NCBI GenBank assembly: GCA_009786775.1 | Contig: WQRL01000059.1 | Coordinates: 3,511 to 8,627 of the forward strand | Source: Oscillospiraceae bacterium | Lineage (GTDB): Bacteria; Bacillota; Clostridia; Oscillospirales; Oscillospiraceae | Length of the DNA: 5,117 nt | Reading direction: 5' to 3' | Shown here: positions 4,558 through 5,117 of the stretch, piece after piece | Layout: each line of letters begins with the position of its first letter | Position numbering within the stretch: the first letter of the stretch is position 1 | Translations under genes and position numbers: made by a program | Notes under the pieces: generated by a model | Told to the model about the DNA's origin: nothing | What the model saw: the letters and a program-made list of their open reading frames with translations, nothing else | Databases searched by the model: none

Positions 4558-5117
4558 ATGAAATATGAAGTTGTAATGGGTCTGGAAGTCCATGTGGAAC
4601 TGTCCACGGAGTCAAAATTATTTTGCTCATGCAGCGCGAAGTTTGGCGCGGATCAGAATGAAAACGTTTGTCCTGCATGTGCCGGGATGCCGGGAATGCC
4701 TGCTGTCACAAACAAAGGGGCAGTCGATTTAGGAATTGCTGCCGCAATTGTGACAAACAGTGAGATAACCCCCATGATGACATTTGACAAAAAGAACTAT
4801 TTTTACCCCGACCTCCCAGCGGGATATCAGATAACACAGTTATTTGCGCCCATATGCACAAATGGCTGGGTGGATATCAGCACGGCGGAAGGGGATAAGC
4901 GCATTACACTTAAGCAAATTCACATTGAAGAAGATGCCGGGAAGCTCGTCCACGACCCCCGCACTCGCTCAAGCTTGGTGGATTTTAACCGTACCTCGGT
5001 GCCCCTTGTGGAAATAGTTTCAAACCCCGATTTTAAAGCAGCGGAAGAGGTCACGGCTTACCTGGACAAGCTGCGCTCGCTGCTGAGCTTTGCGGGAGTT
5101 TCCGACTGCAAGATGCA
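4558..5117 (+). CDS. gatB: Aspartyl/glutamyl-tRNA(Asn/Gln) amidotransferase subunit B; 3' partial
   Basis: The first 186 residues are visible; the gene runs off the window. GatB phosphorylates the misacylated Glu or Asp on the tRNA and amidates it with ammonia delivered from GatA. Clear family motifs are MGLEVHVEL at the start, the zinc-binding cysteines C23, C25, C38 and C41 (FCSC and CPAC), KKNYFYPDLPAGYQITQ (about 78-94), IHIEEDAGKLVHD, VDFNRTSVPLVEIVS and GVSDCKM. No frame lesion or obviously missing catalytic element is seen, although the usual PKGYQ is PAGYQ. It follows the gatA-like gene by 17 nt with a strong ribosome binding site. An intact GatB beside a GatA without a glutaminase centre raises the question of its ammonia source. 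Confidence 0.96.
   Translation, partial: MKYEVVMGLEVHVELSTESKLFCSCSAKFGADQNENVCPACAGMPGMPAVTNKGAVDLGIAAAIVTNSEITPMMTFDKKNYFYPDLPAGYQITQLFAPICTNGWVDISTAEGDKRITLKQIHIEEDAGKLVHDPRTRSSLVDFNRTSVPLVEIVSNPDFKAAEEVTAYLDKLRSLLSFAGVSDCKM

Overview
The window looks like chromosomal DNA of a Clostridia-type Bacillota bacterium. The evidence is the Bacillota-like wording of the CarB, DapF, GatC and GatB sequences, the strong G-rich ribosome binding sites, use of GTG/TTG starts, a moderate GC content, and a gatC-gatA-gatB gene order. All recognisable genes lie on the + strand. No taxonomic assignment below this level is justified from the sequence alone.

Layout. (1) Positions 1-2341 hold the 3' part of one long open frame. 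It encodes the C-terminal half of carbamoyl-phosphate synthase large subunit (CarB) and runs, with a linker of only a few residues, straight into a full-length diaminopimelate epimerase (DapF) domain. The DapF domain keeps most substrate-binding residues and the second catalytic cysteine, but has glycine where the first catalytic cysteine should be. (2) Positions 2342-2965 have no intact gene. They hold three diverged copies of a 40-49 bp repeat (one inverted relative to the other two), a broken small gene with a perfect ribosome binding site but ATT as start plus a frameshift and a stop, and a good promoter with a small palindrome between its -35 and -10 boxes. (3) Positions 2966-3241 encode an ordinary GatC. 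(4) A 171-nt gap, with a 14-bp tandem duplication over the gatC stop codon, leads to (5) a gatA-like gene (about 3413-4540). It aligns nearly without gaps to the GatA amidase core but has lost all three catalytic residues (Lys, cis-Ser, Ser), the first ~60-70 residues and a block near the C-terminus. (6) gatB starts at 4558 with a strong ribosome binding site, appears normal and runs off the window.

How they fit together. CarB makes carbamoyl phosphate for pyrimidines and arginine. GatCAB amidates Glu-tRNA(Gln) and Asp-tRNA(Asn), with GatA supplying ammonia from glutamine. The most notable point is that two neighbouring loci each carry an enzyme domain with an open reading frame and a recognisable fold but missing catalytic residues (DapF fused to CarB; GatA between normal GatC and GatB). 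Whether these are retained pseudoenzymes with a structural or regulatory role, or slow decay of genes duplicated elsewhere, cannot be settled from this window.
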